A stretch of 64,000 nucleotides of DNA from Sporosarcina limicola (GTDB lineage: Bacteria; Bacillota; Bacilli; Bacillales_A; Planococcaceae), in the NCBI RefSeq assembly GCF_014873855.1, contig NZ_JADBEL010000001.1, positions 124,001-188,000 on the forward strand. The letters are read 5' to 3'. Shown piece after piece: positions 8,381 through 17,015 of the stretch; the stretch's first letter is position 1; every line of letters starts with the position of its first letter. Under the pieces are notes generated by a model. It did not search any database. It saw only the letters and a program-made list of their open reading frames with translations, and was not told the DNA's origin. The position numbers were made by a program, and so were the translations under genes.

Positions 8381-9376
8381 TTATTTTTTAAGACCATTCA
8401 AGAATTCGATACTTTCATTAACTTCCGTTTCCGGAATCGGTGCGAAACCTGTTTCACCAGCGAACTTATTGATGTTGTTCATCACGTAAGTTGCGTAGTC
8501 CAGAACTTGCGGATTCTCTTTCGCTTTGTTGATATTCAAGTAAGTGAATACTGGTCGAGTGAAGTCAGCATAGGCACCGTCTTCCGCAATCGTATCGAGT
8601 GCTGGTTCAATTACCCCGTTTCCAAAATCAACGCCTACTGCTTGTAACTTATCTTCGTTATTGACAAAATAACCATAGCCGAAAAATGCGATTCCATTCT
8701 TATCTTCTGACACTAGATTAACGAGTGTTGAATAGTCTTGTTGAAGGTTCACATTGCTTACTAAATCTTGTTTATCAAGGATTTTTTCATAAAAGAATTC
8801 GTAAGTTCCGTGATTTTCATTTGGCCCCATCGGTTTGATTTCTTCAGCTGGCCAATCTGGATTGATGTCTGACCATTTTGTCACTCCACCATCTGCTTTG
8901 AAGATGCTGATTAGCTGTTCTGGCGTCATTTCACTGGCCCAATCATTGTCTTTATTAATAACGAAAGTCAGTCCATCCAACGCCACTTTCAATTCTTTCA
9001 CTTCAATTCCATGTTTGTCTGCCTCTGCCGCCTCTTCGTCTTTGATTTGACGGGAAGCATCGTTAAAGTCTGTACCATTTTCCACTAGGAACTTCTTGAA
9101 TCCTGCGCTCGTTCCTGCACGGCTCACTTCTACAGAAACATTCTCTTGTTCATTCAACATATATTCTTCCGCAAGTCGCGCCATTAGAGGATATACCGTA
9201 CCCGATCCATCAATGACGACGCTGCCTTCTAATTTCTCTACTGTTTTGTCACTTTCATTGCTTTTTGTTTCTTCAGGGTTCGCTTTGTCTGCATCTTTTG
9301 ATTCTGCTCCACACGCTGCTGCAAATACGGCTAGGGCAGCGATTACCATGAATAAAAGAAATTTATTGAGTTTCAT
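8381..9376 (-). CDS. pstS: Phosphate-binding lipoprotein PstS
   Basis: The substrate-binding subunit that captures phosphate outside the membrane. The 331-residue protein begins with a lipoprotein signal (KLNKFLLFMVIAALAVFAAAC) whose modified Cys is about residue 22. It continues with a linker rich in Lys, Glu and Asn, and then the PstS domain with DGSGTVYPL, RAGTSAGFKKF and NRxxxSGT-like phosphate-contact loops. The start at 9376 follows GGGGAGGAATCGTCA. It is first in the operon, behind a four-box PhoP site (9440-9493). Confidence 0.93.
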   Translation of the reverse strand: MKLNKFLLFMVIAALAVFAAACGAESKDADKANPEETKSNESDKTVEKLEGSVVIDGSGTVYPLMARLAEEYMLNEQENVSVEVSRAGTSAGFKKFLVENGTDFNDASRQIKDEEAAEADKHGIEVKELKVALDGLTFVINKDNDWASEMTPEQLISIFKADGGVTKWSDINPDWPAEEIKPMGPNENHGTYEFFYEKILDKQDLVSNVNLQQDYSTLVNLVSEDKNGIAFFGYGYFVNNEDKLQAVGVDFGNGVIEPALDTIAEDGAYADFTRPVFTYLNINKAKENPQVLDYATYVMNNINKFAGETGFAPIPETEVNESIEFLNGLKK

Positions 9377-9439
9377 TTGACGATTCCTCCCCATGATAGG
9401 TTCTTTTGTCTTTGCGAGAGATTTCCTCTCTCAACTACG

Positions 9440-9493
9440 ACTATAAGGGACAAATGTAAAGCGGGTATGTGCAAATCGTAAAGGTTTTGTAAA
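9440..9493 (-). promoter_or_regulatory. PhoP box array and -10 of the pstSCA promoter
   Basis: On the minus strand four hexamers, TTTACA (9488-9493), TTTACG (9477-9482), CACATA (9466-9471) and TTTACA (9455-9460), are spaced exactly 11 bases apart. A TATAGT -10 follows at 9440-9445. This is the Bacillus PhoP arrangement of TT(A/T)ACA repeats with 5-base gaps in place of a normal -35 box. It implies induction under phosphate starvation. Confidence 0.85.
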
Positions 9494-9541
9494 AACCAAT
9501 GTATCTATCATCGACATTGCAAAAAGTTTATTTTACGCATG

Positions 9542-9580
9542 AAAAAGCCATGCCCTTATTGCTCATGGCATGTCTTTTTT
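9542..9580. terminator. Bidirectional terminator
   Basis: A stem of 13 positions with one mismatch (AAAAAGCCATGCC and GGCATGTCTTTTTT), with T-runs on both sides. It would stop minus-strand transcripts from the nitronate monooxygenase and the dead methyltransferase. Confidence 0.75.
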
Positions 9581-9602
9581 CGTATAGTGACCTATAGTTG
9601 GT

Positions 9603-9885
9603 TATTCCGATTCGGAAGTTAAGCGAATTACTTTGATCCGATGAGATAAGCATTGATGAAGTGAGGTCTTTGAATAATAAAACCACTTCTCATAATCCAT
9701 CGCACCACCTGGGAAAATGGCGACAATCTGCAATTTGGCTTGTTAGCATAACTGACTGATCTCTTCTACCGTATAGCAACGGAAGGACTGAGTGACGACA
9801 TCATCCGGATGATTCGAATCCCACCAGCTATCAAGCATCTGCTGGTTATCTTCATCATATCCGTACGCTCGAAAGTTAAATAAAC
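9603..9885 (-). pseudogene. Fragment of a SAM-dependent methyltransferase gene
   Basis: The minus strand carries a readable C-terminal methyltransferase end: RLWDGLFNFRAYGYDED, then a block ending in EEISQLC, then an in-frame TAA (9743-9745) where a Glu codon is expected, then QAKLQIVAIFPGG followed by MDYEKWFYY, ending at 9603. No N-terminal SAM-binding half exists. The first readable codons overlap, in another frame, the 3' end of the neighbouring nitronate monooxygenase gene. It is therefore a 5'-truncated gene with a nonsense mutation. Family identity is by recognition of the C-terminal pattern. Confidence 0.7.
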
Positions 9886-10883
9886 CATCCCATAATCTCT
9901 CTCACAGTTCCAGCCTCCGTCAAATGGACACTTTCACCCGCCCATAGCGACATATACTCAGGTTTCCCTTGTTTCGCCGCCTCTGCACGGAGCTTTTTCG
10001 TCAAGTCATTCTGATACGGATAGGGTGCCATCGGTGCTGTTTTCATTTCATCCATGAAACGGTTTCGGATGCCACGTGCCGTTTTCCCTGAAAAAGCAGT
10101 CGTGAAAACGGTACTTCCTTCTTCGGCATTTAGGACTGCCTTTTTATAGAGGGAGTGTGCGCCGCTTTCATCCGTAGCGAGAAGTACAGTTCCAATTTGG
10201 ACAGCTTCGGCACCCGCTTTAAGGGCCCCATCCATATGGGCTTTATTCGCAATGCCGCCCGCTGCTATAATCGGAAGTCGAACCGTTGCGCCCACATCAA
10301 CGAGTAACTCATTCAGTGGGATGAATTTCAACTCCCCTAAAAACGATCCTCGATGACCGCCCGCTTCGCTTCCTTGCACAACAATCGCATCCATTCCCGC
10401 TTGTTCCACAAGAACTGCCTCTTCCACGGTTGTCGCCGTACCGATAAGGAATACACCATTGTCTTTCAGCAACCGCACCGCTTTGTCATCCGGAAGTCCA
10501 AATGTGAATGAACAAACTTTCACACCTTCTTCAATCACTACTTGAATTTGCTCATCAAATTCAGATTTCGACAAATCCACCTTCCAAAAAGGCATGCCAA
10601 ATTTTTCACCAATTAGTTGAAGCCCCTCATAGGCTTCCCGCAATTGCTCCTGGTTCAGCTCACTATTTTCCGGAACAAACAAATTCACTGCAAACGGTTT
10701 ATCCGTTAACCCTCTCACCTTGCGAATGAAATCTCTAGTCTCCTCTGCTGACAAATAGCCCGCACCAATCGATCCAAGCAAACCCACTTCCGCCGATGCC
10801 GCCACAAATTCAGGTGTTGTCACTCCTGCCATCGGCGCCTGAATCATTGGGTATTCCATCCCCAACTTCTTTATCCATGTCAT
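9876..10883 (-). CDS. Nitronate monooxygenase (NMO / 2-nitropropane dioxygenase-like)
   Basis: An FMN-dependent TIM-barrel enzyme of 335 residues that oxidises alkyl nitronates. Visible family marks are IQAPMAGV at the N-terminus, GSIGAG, QGSEAGGHRG (with the active-site His, about residue 178) and the phosphate-binding loop AAGGIANKAHMDGALKAGA. The start is preceded by AAAGGGAGGGAATTGAA. The final codons overlap remnants of a dead methyltransferase gene, so the native C-terminus may have been altered by the rearrangement. Related enoyl-ACP reductase II (FabK) enzymes are the main alternative. Confidence 0.85.
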   Translation of the reverse strand: MTWIKKLGMEYPMIQAPMAGVTTPEFVAASAEVGLLGSIGAGYLSAEETRDFIRKVRGLTDKPFAVNLFVPENSELNQEQLREAYEGLQLIGEKFGMPFWKVDLSKSEFDEQIQVVIEEGVKVCSFTFGLPDDKAVRLLKDNGVFLIGTATTVEEAVLVEQAGMDAIVVQGSEAGGHRGSFLGELKFIPLNELLVDVGATVRLPIIAAGGIANKAHMDGALKAGAEAVQIGTVLLATDESGAHSLYKKAVLNAEEGSTVFTTAFSGKTARGIRNRFMDEMKTAPMAPYPYQNDLTKKLRAEAAKQGKPEYMSLWAGESVHLTEAGTVREIMGWFI

Positions 10884-10908
10884 TTCAATTCCCTCCCTTT
10901 AAGAGCGA

Positions 10909-11280
10909 TTATTTTTTGCGATAATCATACACATCTTTCCGAACATCAAGCTCGATGCCATTGATGGTCACGGTATGGTCGCTTGTCCAGCTGATTTCTG
11001 CTTCCTGTTCCCTGTATTGCCAAAAAATATTTTTCTCTTTGTCGTTCTTCTTATGGTCGATTAATTCACCTCGAACTGCATTCGCCACCGTCGCATTGCC
11101 GTACGACACAGATGCCCGAACCGTATAATGTCCATCCGGCGATACCGCTTCTGTTATGAATTCACCCTCTGGCAGTCTGTACATACTAAAAAAGAAATAA
11201 TCTAATGTCAGAATTAGAACGAGTACAATTCCTGCAAGTATACCAAATAGAATACCTGTTACTTTCAGCGCGTACTTCAT
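10909..11280 (-). CDS. DUF5412 family membrane-anchored protein
   Basis: A 123-residue protein with one N-terminal transmembrane segment (residues 5-32) and an exported or outward domain with the DUF5412 pattern RLPEGEFI, SPDGHYTVRASVS, AVRGELI and NIFWQYRE. The function of the family is unknown. It lies alone between the YwbE gene and the nitronate monooxygenase on the same strand. Confidence 0.75.
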   Translation of the reverse strand: MKYALKVTGILFGILAGIVLVLILTLDYFFFSMYRLPEGEFITEAVSPDGHYTVRASVSYGNATVANAVRGELIDHKKNDKEKNIFWQYREQEAEISWTSDHTVTINGIELDVRKDVYDYRKK

Positions 11281-11398
11281 CTACTCACTTCCATTCATGA
11301 TGCCTTACATTTATGACCCACACCTCAGGATAATGTTTCCAAAAGGTCGCAACAATCAGATGAATAGGTTAGCAACGTCTACCTATCTGGAGCTAAAC

Positions 11399-11430
11399 AA
11401 AAAAATAGACCCCTACAGGATCTATTTTTT
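11399..11430 (-). terminator. Terminator after ywbE
   Basis: A perfect 10-bp stem, AAAAAATAGA with TCTATTTTTT, immediately after the stop codon of the YwbE gene in the minus direction, with a T-run. Confidence 0.85.
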
Positions 11431-11432
11431 CT

Positions 11433-11624
11433 TTACAGTATATCGCACACCCGTCCAACTTGTCCGTCTTCAAGACGTACTTTAATGCCATGCGGATGGA
11501 AGCTTGAGTTTGTCAATAAATCCTTGACGACCCCCTCCGTCTTAATGCCTGAACGCTGGTCTTTCTTTAGGATGACAGCCACTTTCGATCCCGGTTTTAC
11601 ATCTACGCGATTACGTCCGTCCAT
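11433..11624 (-). CDS. ywbE: YwbE family protein
   Basis: A 63-residue basic protein. The conserved core, VILKKDQRSG, GVVKDLLTNSSFHPHGIKVRL and VGR near the end, is the YwbE (DUF2196) pattern. It looks like a small KOW/SH3-type nucleic-acid-binding fold, but no function is established. It begins two bases after the methyltransferase stop, so the two form an operon that ends at a strong terminator. Confidence 0.88.
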   Translation of the reverse strand: MDGRNRVDVKPGSKVAVILKKDQRSGIKTEGVVKDLLTNSSFHPHGIKVRLEDGQVGRVCDIL

Positions 11625-11626
11625 TC

Positions 11627-12232
11627 TTATTTCCCCTCCCTCTTTTGAAATTTGCTTTGAACGACATGTGCCGTTCCTGTATGAAGCTGTCCCTCTTCGC
11701 GATTCACTTCGCTGACATGGAAATGTTTCACAAAGTAGCCGTCAAAATGGCCAAGCAACTCCTTTGGATCAATGAGCATCGCTACCTCGCGCGGCCCACC
11801 CGTTCGGTATCGGGATTGCTCTTTCGTATAGAGTTCACTTATATAGAAGCCACCTGGTTTCAGCGCTTTTTTGATGCCCGTTAGGGTCCGATTTAGAATG
11901 TCTATGGGGAAATGGCCGAAAATGTGAATAATGGCATCCCACTGCTCTTCTTCCCATATGACATCCGCGAGATCATGGAGTTCAGTTTTTACGACAACGC
12001 CTTTTTCATCGGCTAGACGCTTTGTTTTGTCCAGCCCAGCTTGTGCGAAATCCCAAGCGGTCACTTCGTTGCCAAGTGATGCCAGGTAAACCGAGTTGCG
12101 TCCTTCTCCTTCCGCGATGCAAAGTACTTTACCTGTTGACAAATCTTGCGCCGCCTCCACGAGAAATCCGTTCGGCTCTTTTCCATATACATACTCTTCT
12201 GCTAAAAATCGTTCGTGCCAACTGTTCGTCAT
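11627..12232 (-). CDS. Class I SAM-dependent methyltransferase (TehB-like)
   Basis: A 201-residue cytoplasmic methyltransferase. Motif I is VLCIAEGEGRNSVYLA (residues 36-50), motif II is VTAWDFAQAGL, and the post-motif region includes WDAIIHIFGHF and LKPGGFYISELY. The EGEGRNS form of motif I is typical of tellurite-resistance TehB-like and thiopurine-type enzymes. The substrate cannot be read from sequence. It is followed immediately by ywbE. A 41-bp tandem repeat array lies just upstream of its start. Confidence 0.85.
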   Translation of the reverse strand: MTNSWHERFLAEEYVYGKEPNGFLVEAAQDLSTGKVLCIAEGEGRNSVYLASLGNEVTAWDFAQAGLDKTKRLADEKGVVVKTELHDLADVIWEEEQWDAIIHIFGHFPIDILNRTLTGIKKALKPGGFYISELYTKEQSRYRTGGPREVAMLIDPKELLGHFDGYFVKHFHVSEVNREEGQLHTGTAHVVQSKFQKREGK

Positions 12233-12297
12233 TCACCCATCAATCCCCTTCTTACTTGCTAATTTAATCTTATCATAGTGGTGCATAGAGGCGCTTA

Positions 12298-12512
12298 ATC
12301 AGTCGCTCTATTGCTTTATCGGTCGCTTAGCCAGCACAATCAGTCACTTGTTTGCTTAATTGGTCGCTTCGCCAGCACAATCAGTCGCTTGATTTCTTAA
12401 TTGGTCGCTTAACCAGCGCAATCAGTCGCTTGTTTACTTAATTGGTCGCTTCGCCAGCACAATCAGTCGCTTGATTTCTTAATTGGTCGCTTAACCAGCG
12501 CAATCAGTCGCT
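12298..12512. repeat. 41-bp tandem repeat array, five full units
   Basis: Five units of exactly 41 bases begin at 12298, 12339, 12380, 12421 and 12462, with a partial sixth at 12503. Each unit has two related halves, ATCAGTCGCTTG... and ATTGGTCGCTT.... Units alternate between a TTCGCCAGCACA and a TTAACCAGCGCA ending, giving an 82-bp higher-order period. The array fills the gap between the methyltransferase start and the 3' end of the amidohydrolase. No coding or CRISPR character is seen. Confidence 0.9.
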
Positions 12513-12518
12513 CCCCGC

Positions 12519-14087
12519 TCACCCACGATACATCACGTCTCCCGCAACGACCGTCATCACAACTTTTGCATCCAGCATTTCTTCATCCTCCACTTGGAAT
12601 AAATCCTTATCGAGCACAGTAAAATCAGCATCAAATCCAACTGAAAGCTTGCCACGCACATCCGCTTTCCCAATTGTCGCAGCACTCCCAGTGGTAAATA
12701 GGCCAACTGCTTCGAAGCGGCTCAATTTTTCATGTGGCAAATAACCTTCATGTGTTTCACCCGGCTTACGTCTAGTTACCGCCGCATAGATGCCCAGTAG
12801 TGGGTCAACATCTTCAATCGGCGCATCCGATCCGCCGCCGCAAATGAATCCACGGTCGAGCAAACTCTTCCACGCATAAGCCCAATCCAATCGACCTGCC
12901 CCTAAACGGTCCATCACCCAAGGGAAATCCGATGACACAAAAACAGGTTGCAAATCAAGAATAACCGGCAACTTTTCCATCCGTTCAACGAGATCATCAC
13001 GCAGTACATTGACATGGATAAGCCGATCCCGTTTCCCTTTTGGTACTGGATGTTTTTCGATTGCGTCGAGCGCCTTTTCAGCTGCCGCATCCCCAATAAT
13101 ATGGACCGCAATCGCTTCTCCATGTTTCCGTGCAAGTGCTACTAACGCATCAATTTCATCATCCGTATGGACTGCCATACCTGACGTTTCTGGTGTATCT
13201 GCGTACGGTTTACTCAATAATGCAGTCTTTCCACCAAGCGCCCCGTCGATAAAAAATTTCATCGCGCCCGGCTCAATCCATGGTTCATCATAAACAGCTT
13301 GGTCTTCCATCAATTGTTCGAATACAGGGGACCGCCGAAGTAAATGTGCACGAAATTTTTTCTCCCCACCGATGACATTTTTGAATGCCTGAAGCGGATT
13401 ATAATAGTCCCCATAATAGCCAAGATCATCCGTCACTGCTCCTGTCAATCCAAGTGACAACAAATCATCAACCGACTTCTGCAACGCACGCGTCAACGAT
13501 TCTTCTGTTGGTTCCGGAATCAAGGCTTTTACGATTTCCTGCGCACCTTCCAACAGAAAGCCCGTCGGTTCTCCATTTTCATCCCGCACAATGACACCAT
13601 CTATCGGATCAGGTGTATCTTTCGTAATGCCCGCTAACGCTAGTGCCTTCGAATTCGCAAGCGCCGCATGTCTACATGTCCGTTTCAGCACCATTGGCGA
13701 GTCCGTCACCCTATCCAGTTCCTGGCGCGTAAGAATCTTTTTATCCGGGAAGTTGTTTTCATTCCACCCTTCTCCAATGAACCACTCGTCCTGCCCCAAC
13801 CCTTTATGTGCCGCGAGCAACATGTCCATCATTTCATCAGCAGAAGATGCCTTCGATAAATCAAGGCTAAGCAATTTTTCACCGTGCCCAATCATATGCA
13901 TATGACTGTCGATAAACCCTGGGTAAAGAATTGTCCCATGAAGATCAACCTCATCATCCGCCAGGCTTTTCAATTTTTCATAGGATCCCGCCGCTATTAT
14001 TTTTCCATTCTCCGTAAGTAATGCTTCAACTTGGGCACCTTCCTGCACCATCGTATACAGTTTGCCGTTATACCAGACTGTCTTCAT
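12519..14087 (-). CDS. YtcJ-like amidohydrolase
   Basis: A 522-residue metal-dependent hydrolase of the amidohydrolase superfamily (YtcJ/ LAF3 group). The zinc site begins with HMHMIGHG at about residue 61, the carboxylated-Lys/His region lies near KFFIDGALGG and HIIGDAAAEKALD, and the final metal Asp is in GGGSDAPIEDVDP near 420. The composite domain at both ends (KTVWYNGKLYTM and GFDADFTVLD) is complete. No signal peptide is seen. The substrate is unknown; family members act on N-acyl or formamide-like bonds. It is transcribed divergently from pstB. Confidence 0.88.
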   Translation of the reverse strand: MKTVWYNGKLYTMVQEGAQVEALLTENGKIIAAGSYEKLKSLADDEVDLHGTILYPGFIDSHMHMIGHGEKLLSLDLSKASSADEMMDMLLAAHKGLGQDEWFIGEGWNENNFPDKKILTRQELDRVTDSPMVLKRTCRHAALANSKALALAGITKDTPDPIDGVIVRDENGEPTGFLLEGAQEIVKALIPEPTEESLTRALQKSVDDLLSLGLTGAVTDDLGYYGDYYNPLQAFKNVIGGEKKFRAHLLRRSPVFEQLMEDQAVYDEPWIEPGAMKFFIDGALGGKTALLSKPYADTPETSGMAVHTDDEIDALVALARKHGEAIAVHIIGDAAAEKALDAIEKHPVPKGKRDRLIHVNVLRDDLVERMEKLPVILDLQPVFVSSDFPWVMDRLGAGRLDWAYAWKSLLDRGFICGGGSDAPIEDVDPLLGIYAAVTRRKPGETHEGYLPHEKLSRFEAVGLFTTGSAATIGKADVRGKLSVGFDADFTVLDKDLFQVEDEEMLDAKVVMTVVAGDVMYRG

Positions 14088-14165
14088 CCCAATTCCCCCT
14101 GTCTCTATCTATATTCTAAACTTTCGTGCAGGTATTGCTACAATTAATACCTTACACCTTTTTCA

Positions 14166-14204
14166 TTTACAAAACCTTTACATCCCCTTCATACTCCCTC
14201 AACA
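14166..14204 (+). promoter_or_regulatory. PhoP box array upstream of pstB
   Basis: Hexamers TTTACA (14166-14171), TTTACA (14177-14182), TTCATA (14188-14193) and TCAACA (14199-14204) repeat every 11 bases, the same layout as at pstS. A possible TATAGA -10 lies at about 14226. This implies that the separated pstB is co-induced with pstSCA by PhoP. Confidence 0.8.
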
Positions 14205-14267
14205 ATTCGTCAGTAGGATAAGAAGTATAGAGTTAGAAGTAGACCTGTAATCGATAGGAGGATATAA

Positions 14268-15086
14268 ATGACTTTAACAATAGACCGTAAAGAAGACCTT
14301 CAATTCCGCGTGATGAAAAATGCCAACTGGAAAAAACCTGTCTATGAAACGAATGGATTGAACGTCTGGTACGGAACATCCCATGCATTAAAAAACATTG
14401 ACCTTACCATTAATGACAAAGAGGTGACCGCTATCATCGGTCCTTCCGGCTGCGGAAAATCAACCTATCTAAAAACGTTAAATCGAATGGTCGAAATTGC
14501 AGGGGAAGTCACCATTTCCGGCCACATCACATTTATGGGCAATAATATTCTCGATAAAGCAATGCCCGTTGAACTGCTGCGTTCAAAAGTGGGCATGGTG
14601 TTCCAAAAACCGAATCCATTCCCGAAATCGATTTATGAGAATGTAGCATTCGGACCTAAAATCCACGGCATCCGTAACAAAGCAATGCTTGACACGATTG
14701 TCGAAGATAGCTTACGAAAAGCCGCTTTATGGGATGAAGTGAAAGATAGGCTTCATAAAAGTGCCTACGGGCTTTCTGGTGGTCAGCAACAGCGGTTATG
14801 CATTGCTCGTTGTCTCGCCATCGACCCGGAAGTAATTCTTATGGATGAACCAACATCTGCACTCGATCCAGCATCGACACATAAAGTTGAAGAACTAATC
14901 AGTTCCATCAAAAACGACGTCACCATTGCCATCGTCACACATAATATGCAACAAGCCGCCCGAATTTCAGACCGAACCGCCTTTTTCTTGAACGGAGAAA
15001 TTGTCGAATGCAATCGGACTTCCATGTTGTTCGGCTCCCCCTCCGATCAACGGACAGACGATTACATCAACGGCCGCTTCGGTTAA
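14268..15086 (+). CDS. pstB: Phosphate ABC transporter ATP-binding protein PstB
   Basis: The ATPase that powers phosphate import through PstC/PstA. At 272 residues it has Walker [10 protein letters not shown] at 58-66, the Q-loop [11 protein letters not shown], signature LSGGQQQR, Walker [13 protein letters not shown] and the switch His in VTHNM. The PNPFPKS loop is specific to PstB. TAGGAGGA precedes the ATG. It is not in the pstSCA operon but 5 kb away on the opposite strand with its own PhoP boxes and terminator, and no phoU follows. Confidence 0.95.
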   Translation: MTLTIDRKEDLQFRVMKNANWKKPVYETNGLNVWYGTSHALKNIDLTINDKEVTAIIGPSGCGKSTYLKTLNRMVEIAGEVTISGHITFMGNNILDKAMPVELLRSKVGMVFQKPNPFPKSIYENVAFGPKIHGIRNKAMLDTIVEDSLRKAALWDEVKDRLHKSAYGLSGGQQQRLCIARCLAIDPEVILMDEPTSALDPASTHKVEELISSIKNDVTIAIVTHNMQQAARISDRTAFFLNGEIVECNRTSMLFGSPSDQRTDDYINGRFG

Positions 15087-15088
15087 TC

Positions 15089-15147
15089 AAAAAAAGGTAA
15101 TCTGCTAGTCAGTGTCTACCCCACTGTTTAGCAGATTACCTTTTTCA
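15089..15147 (+). terminator. Terminator of pstB
   Basis: A perfect stem of at least 17 bp (AAAAAGGTAATCTGCTA with its complement) just after pstB, ending in TTTTT. It is symmetrical enough to act on both strands. Confidence 0.9.
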
Positions 15148-15211
15148 TTTCTACATCCACACTATCAAAAAACAGAATCGGAAGGTGCCTTTCCTACAAT
15201 CCATGTCTATT

Positions 15212-16819
15212 TTATAAAATCCTAGTCATCAACTGCTGGACGCGAAATAATATGTCTTTCAGCTGAAATGGTTTCATTATGTAGTCATCCGCTCCAAGCC
15301 ATAGTGCCGCTTTAATATCGTAGTCTCCTGTACGAGCGGTCATCATGGATACTAAGACATTTTTTTCATCTTTTTCACGTTTCAAACGTTCTAGCACTTC
15401 TAGTCCATCCATTTTCGGCATGATTCCGTCTAGGAGGACGATATAATACTCTTCAGGGCAAAACCAGTTTGATTCAAGAAAAGAGGGTCCATCTGGAAAA
15501 GCATGTACGGTGATGTCAATATCCGGTAACGACCATTCCGATAGTGTCTCAAAAAGCATTGTACGAATCAGCATATCATCATCGACGATTATAAGGTGTA
15601 ACTTTCGCCTCATTAAGGGCGTTTCTATATTATAGACAACAGTTCTGTCCCGTCCACTACGTTTAGCTTCATAAAGGGCCTGATCTGCGGAAGAAATTAG
15701 TTTCTCCACACCATCCTTATAGGATGCAATACCTACCGAAAATGTGACAGAGAACTGATAATCTCCCTGTTGAAAAACGACCGCGTTAAACCTTGTACGG
15801 ACTCTGTCAATAAAGACTACAGATTCTTCCACTGTTGCTCCAGGCAATAAGAAAGCAAATTCTTCGCCCCCATATCTGAATGCATGGTCTGTTTCTCTTT
15901 TCTCCTCCATCATCACTTCGCCCAATTTTCTAAGCACATCATCTCCGGCCGGATGACCGTATAAATCGTTTATTTTCTTGAAATGATCAATATCTAACAT
16001 GATGAGTGAAAAACCGTCCGACGATCTAGTGGATAGTTCCGCAAAGTAGTTCACCTTCTCATCAAAATACCGTCGATTCCCTACCCCAGTAAGACCATCC
16101 GTGACAACAGATTTCCCAATTATTTTCCTCATTTCATTGCGGTTAAATAGGTAAGAGATAAAAACTTCAGTATCAAGAGGTTTAGTTAGGAAATCCATGG
16201 CTCCTCTTTCATATGCCGTAATCTTGTTTACTCGCGATGCTTCGACACCTATAATCGCTACAATCACATGCCTAGCTCTAGCTGTTTCTGCTATTCTATC
16301 AAGAACTTCGAACCCCGTCATATCTGGTAAATATAAATCAATCAGCACAAAGTTAGGACGTAGCGAATAAAATTTTTCCGTGCCACGCTTGCCATTCAAA
16401 GCGATAATAACTTGCGCTCCCATTTTCTCCAGTAATTCTTTTATATAGGAAACGAACTCCAAATTATCGTCAATGATTAGCACCGTCGTCTCGTCATCTA
16501 AGTGGTTAATAGACATGTCCAAGGAGTCACTATCTTTCAATACATCCACATTTTCAATAATACGATGAATCCTACTTTTGAAATTATTAAGTGTATGTAC
16601 TGGAATCCTATTCATGTTGTCGACTGACAACATGGCGAGCTGTGAGGAACAAAATTTAGCTAGTGAATCCATTCCAATCGTACCCGACATCCTTTTCAAT
16701 GTATGTAGAAAACGATAAAGTTCACTTTCTGCTATAGACTCCCTATCCTGCCATTCCGAAAAAGCCATTTCAATTCGATCGAACAGCATCTTCTGATAGT
16801 TCCTTTGGTCCACTCCCAT
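15212..16819 (-). CDS. Hpt-REC-GGDEF-REC hybrid signalling protein (diguanylate cyclase)
   Basis: A 535-residue cytoplasmic protein with four modules. An Hpt-like domain has His39 in FLHTLKRMSG. The first receiver (about 112-230) has Asp161 as phosphoacceptor. The GGDEF domain (about 240-395) has an intact GGEEF at 317-321 and an RETD inhibitory site at 308-311, exactly five residues upstream. The second receiver (408-530) has Asp464 and MKPF. It should make c-di-GMP under phosphorelay control. The first receiver has a Gly where the usual Thr/Ser switch residue sits (AIIGVEA), which may change its signalling. No kinase is adjacent. Confidence 0.88.
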   Translation of the reverse strand: MGVDQRNYQKMLFDRIEMAFSEWQDRESIAESELYRFLHTLKRMSGTIGMDSLAKFCSSQLAMLSVDNMNRIPVHTLNNFKSRIHRIIENVDVLKDSDSLDMSINHLDDETTVLIIDDNLEFVSYIKELLEKMGAQVIIALNGKRGTEKFYSLRPNFVLIDLYLPDMTGFEVLDRIAETARARHVIVAIIGVEASRVNKITAYERGAMDFLTKPLDTEVFISYLFNRNEMRKIIGKSVVTDGLTGVGNRRYFDEKVNYFAELSTRSSDGFSLIMLDIDHFKKINDLYGHPAGDDVLRKLGEVMMEEKRETDHAFRYGGEEFAFLLPGATVEESVVFIDRVRTRFNAVVFQQGDYQFSVTFSVGIASYKDGVEKLISSADQALYEAKRSGRDRTVVYNIETPLMRRKLHLIIVDDDMLIRTMLFETLSEWSLPDIDITVHAFPDGPSFLESNWFCPEEYYIVLLDGIMPKMDGLEVLERLKREKDEKNVLVSMMTARTGDYDIKAALWLGADDYIMKPFQLKDILFRVQQLMTRIL

Positions 16820-16861
16820 CTCCCCCTCCCCACTGTAAAATTACGTTACGTTGCAACCATT

Positions 16862-16978
16862 CTAGATATGTTGGATTTACTTTTTACACCTTTATTGATT
16901 CTACACATGCTTGTTTGACGCGTTTATTTCAACTATTCGAGTACAATGAATCGACAATCTTTCTTTCAATTTATATAG
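16862..16978 (+). repeat. 118-bp element with terminal inverted repeats, copy A
   Basis: This copy aligns, in reverse orientation, with 22070-22187 at roughly 80 percent or better. Shared blocks include GATTCTACA, ATGCTTGTTTGACGCGTTT and TTTCAACTATTC. Its ends are degenerate versions (CTAGATATGTTGGA and TTTCAATTTATATAG) of the perfect 14-bp terminal repeats of copy B. It has no coding capacity. It resembles a miniature inverted-repeat transposable element. Confidence 0.75.
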
Positions 16979-17015
16979 ATATGAAAAATTTAGTGTGAAT
17001 TAAAAGAGAGAGTAT

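Noticed and set aside
12298-12512. CRISPR array or coding repeat
   Set aside because: The 41-bp units tile without spacers and no sensible frame or ribosome binding site is present.
13009-13905. Several plus-strand frames opposite the amidohydrolase
   Set aside because: Antisense shadows of a complete, well-conserved enzyme gene.
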